Under the pieces are notes generated by a model. It saw only the letters and a list, made by a program, of their open reading frames with translations, did not search any database and was not told where the DNA came from. The position numbers and the translations under genes were made by a program. Shown here one piece after another: positions 5,149 through 6,340 of a DNA stretch of 6,340 bases. This DNA is from Vulcanisaeta sp. UBA163 (GTDB lineage: Archaea; Thermoproteota; Thermoprotei; Thermoproteales; Thermocladiaceae). Location: assembly GCA_002496475.1 (NCBI GenBank), contig DAJV01000055.1:3732-10071 (forward strand), in the 5' to 3' direction. Every line of letters begins with the position of its first letter. Positions within the stretch are counted from its first letter, which is position 1.

Positions 5149-6192
5149 TCATCTTTTTAGTCTTCGTGAATATCTTAACATGTATATGACCAGTACCAGT
5201 AGTATTAGTAGTAATAGAGCCTGTGTTGATGTATAGTTGACTTGGTGCATTACCTGTTGATTCCGTAACTTACTCTCGCCATGCCATTGCTGCATTACGA
5301 TAGTTACCTCCTGAGCTACCTGTGGATTCTCAATTATTATACCGAGCTCCCTATTATTGTGTAGTGACGTGTAGTCGAGGTTTACACTACCCACGTATAC
5401 ATAATTCCCCACCACTATTGCCTTAGCCGTTAGGTTACTAACCATCACGGCGCCCAGCTCGTTGATCACCTCCTCATTCTCACTGTACTGTCCCACAAGT
5501 ACTACCCTATTACCATGCATTGCGATTAAGCTATACATTCCTGAGGATGGGTAGAGTTCCTCAAAGGCCATATAGAGGGTTCCTGGCTGGTTAAGTAGGT
5601 CCTCTAGGTACTCCATGGAGTTTATCGGAGACACTACGATGCCTGGATAGTTAATCCACGTAATTGACTCATTACGGTAATCAGTGAGTATTACCTCGGT
5701 GAAGACCTGGGCAATGCTTGAGTTCCTAATCACCAAGTCAATACCCAAGTCAGTCTCGAAGCCATAGTAGGTTGGGTTTATTGAACCTATTATCACGGTC
5801 CCATTATCAATAACAAAGACCTTACTATGGACATAATCATAGTTATAATTAAACGAAACATGGGCACCCGAACTAACTAACTCATTAACAACAGAGTACT
5901 CCGTCTCGGGAATACCACCATAGACATTACCCGAGAGGACAACATAAACCTCAATACCCCTTCGAGCCAAGTTCACCAACTCATTAACTAGGGGTTGATA
6001 GGTCAATTCATAAGCCTCAACATACACGCAATGCCTCGCCTCACTAATCACGTTAAGGATATACGTAGAATTTACTGGTGATACCACTATGGATACCTGG
6101 CTTGAGTTAATAGGTACATACCAACTCTGAGCATGGGCCATTACAGGCAATGCCAAGGTTATTAGTAACACCATTACCAATAAGATCCTCAT
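5149..6192 (-). CDS. Secreted, C-terminally anchored phospholipase D-superfamily protein with one degenerate HKD motif
   Basis: The frame can begin with TTG at 6195, but the ATG at 6192 is preferred: its TATA box (6222-6215) is centred 26-27 bases upstream. The product has 347 residues. Numbering from the TTG, residues 1-22 form a signal peptide (RILLVMVLLITLALPVMAHA). Two PLD repeats follow, each opening with a similar strand, VVSPVNS (37-43) and VVSPINS (187-193). Repeat 1 has an intact HKD motif, H123-x-K125-x4-D130, then GSIN (137-140). Repeat 2 has GSVN (269-272) and RELG (282-285), but T256-x-K258-x4-G263 in place of HKD, so His and Asp are lost. Residues 325-340 are a membrane helix followed by a basic tail (RYSRRLKR), placing the PLD module outside the cell. 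Many N-x-S/T sites fit a glycosylated surface protein. Known relatives cleave phosphodiesters in lipids or nucleic acids; substrate and activity here are unknown. Confidence 0.88.
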   Translation of the reverse strand: MRILLVMVLLITLALPVMAHAQSWYVPINSSQVSIVVSPVNSTYILNVISEARHCVYVEAYELTYQPLVNELVNLARRGIEVYVVLSGNVYGGIPETEYSVVNELVSSGAHVSFNYNYDYVHSKVFVIDNGTVIIGSINPTYYGFETDLGIDLVIRNSSIAQVFTEVILTDYRNESITWINYPGIVVSPINSMEYLEDLLNQPGTLYMAFEELYPSSGMYSLIAMHGNRVVLVGQYSENEEVINELGAVMVSNLTAKAIVVGNYVYVGSVNLDYTSLHNNRELGIIIENPQVAQEVTIVMQQWHGESKLRNQQVMHQVNYTSTQALLLLILLVLVIYMLRYSRRLKR

Positions 6193-6214
6193 CAATGCAC
6201 TAAATTAAGAAGGC

Positions 6215-6222
6215 CATTTAAG
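6215..6222 (-). promoter_or_regulatory. TATA box of the PLD-like gene
   Basis: CTTAAATG on the minus strand (6222-6215) is centred 26-27 bases before the ATG at 6192, indicating a leaderless message and selecting ATG 6192 over TTG 6195. Confidence 0.55.
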
Positions 6223-6269
6223 AACTACACTATAACCCAGGGTAATTTAAATCAACGAAGGCACCCACT

Positions 6270-6284
6270 GAAAAACCTTAAAAA
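6270..6284 (+). promoter_or_regulatory. BRE/TATA promoter of the right-end tRNA
   Basis: GAAAAACC (BRE) overlaps CTTAAAAA (6277-6284). The box centre is 26-27 bases before mature tRNA base 1 at 6307, predicting transcription that starts at the tRNA itself. Confidence 0.6.
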
Positions 6285-6306
6285 CACAAAGCAAAAAGTA
6301 AAGCAC

Positions 6307-6340
<34 letters not shown>

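Overview
The window looks like chromosomal DNA from a hyperthermophilic crenarchaeon, most likely Thermoproteales and near Vulcanisaeta or Caldivirga. This placement is inferred, not searched. The grounds are archaeal BRE/TATA promoters about 25-29 bases upstream of start codons with almost no Shine-Dalgarno sites (leaderless transcription), AGG/AGA-dominated arginine codons, moderate G+C content, and a tRNA gene interrupted by a short intron at a non-canonical position, which is a Thermoproteales habit.

Layout. Positions 1-990 (+) hold the C-terminal part of a serine beta-lactamase-like hydrolase that enters from the left. Positions 991-1215 are AT-rich and contain a good promoter, a palindrome at the predicted transcription start and a possible 44-residue ORF. 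A single-domain cupin follows on + (about 1222-1593), then a complete class I aminotransferase on + (1720-2934). The aminotransferase converges on an unrecognised minus-strand gene (2957-3463/3475). The 3476-3804 gap contains overlapping palindromes and, at about 3612-3672, what looks like an independently transcribed small structured RNA with its own TATA box, a two-part hairpin and a T-tract. Next is an unrecognised + strand gene (3805 or, better, 3832 to 4629) with a possible zinc site near its C-terminus.

The right part starts with a sparse intergenic stretch (4630-4921). It is followed by a minus-strand tRNA-Met (CAT) gene with a 22-base intron at position 29/30, then a minus-strand gene for a secreted, membrane-anchored phospholipase D-superfamily protein with one intact and one decayed HKD motif (5149-6192). 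The window ends on the first 34 bases of a + strand tRNA, probably tRNA-Lys, cut exactly before the anticodon.

The genes appear to be single transcription units: nearly each has its own promoter, and no operon or multi-gene system is evident. I see no mobile element, CRISPR array or defence island. The best candidates for something undescribed are the small RNA at about 3612-3672, the two orphan proteins beside it, and the half-degenerate extracellular PLD protein.
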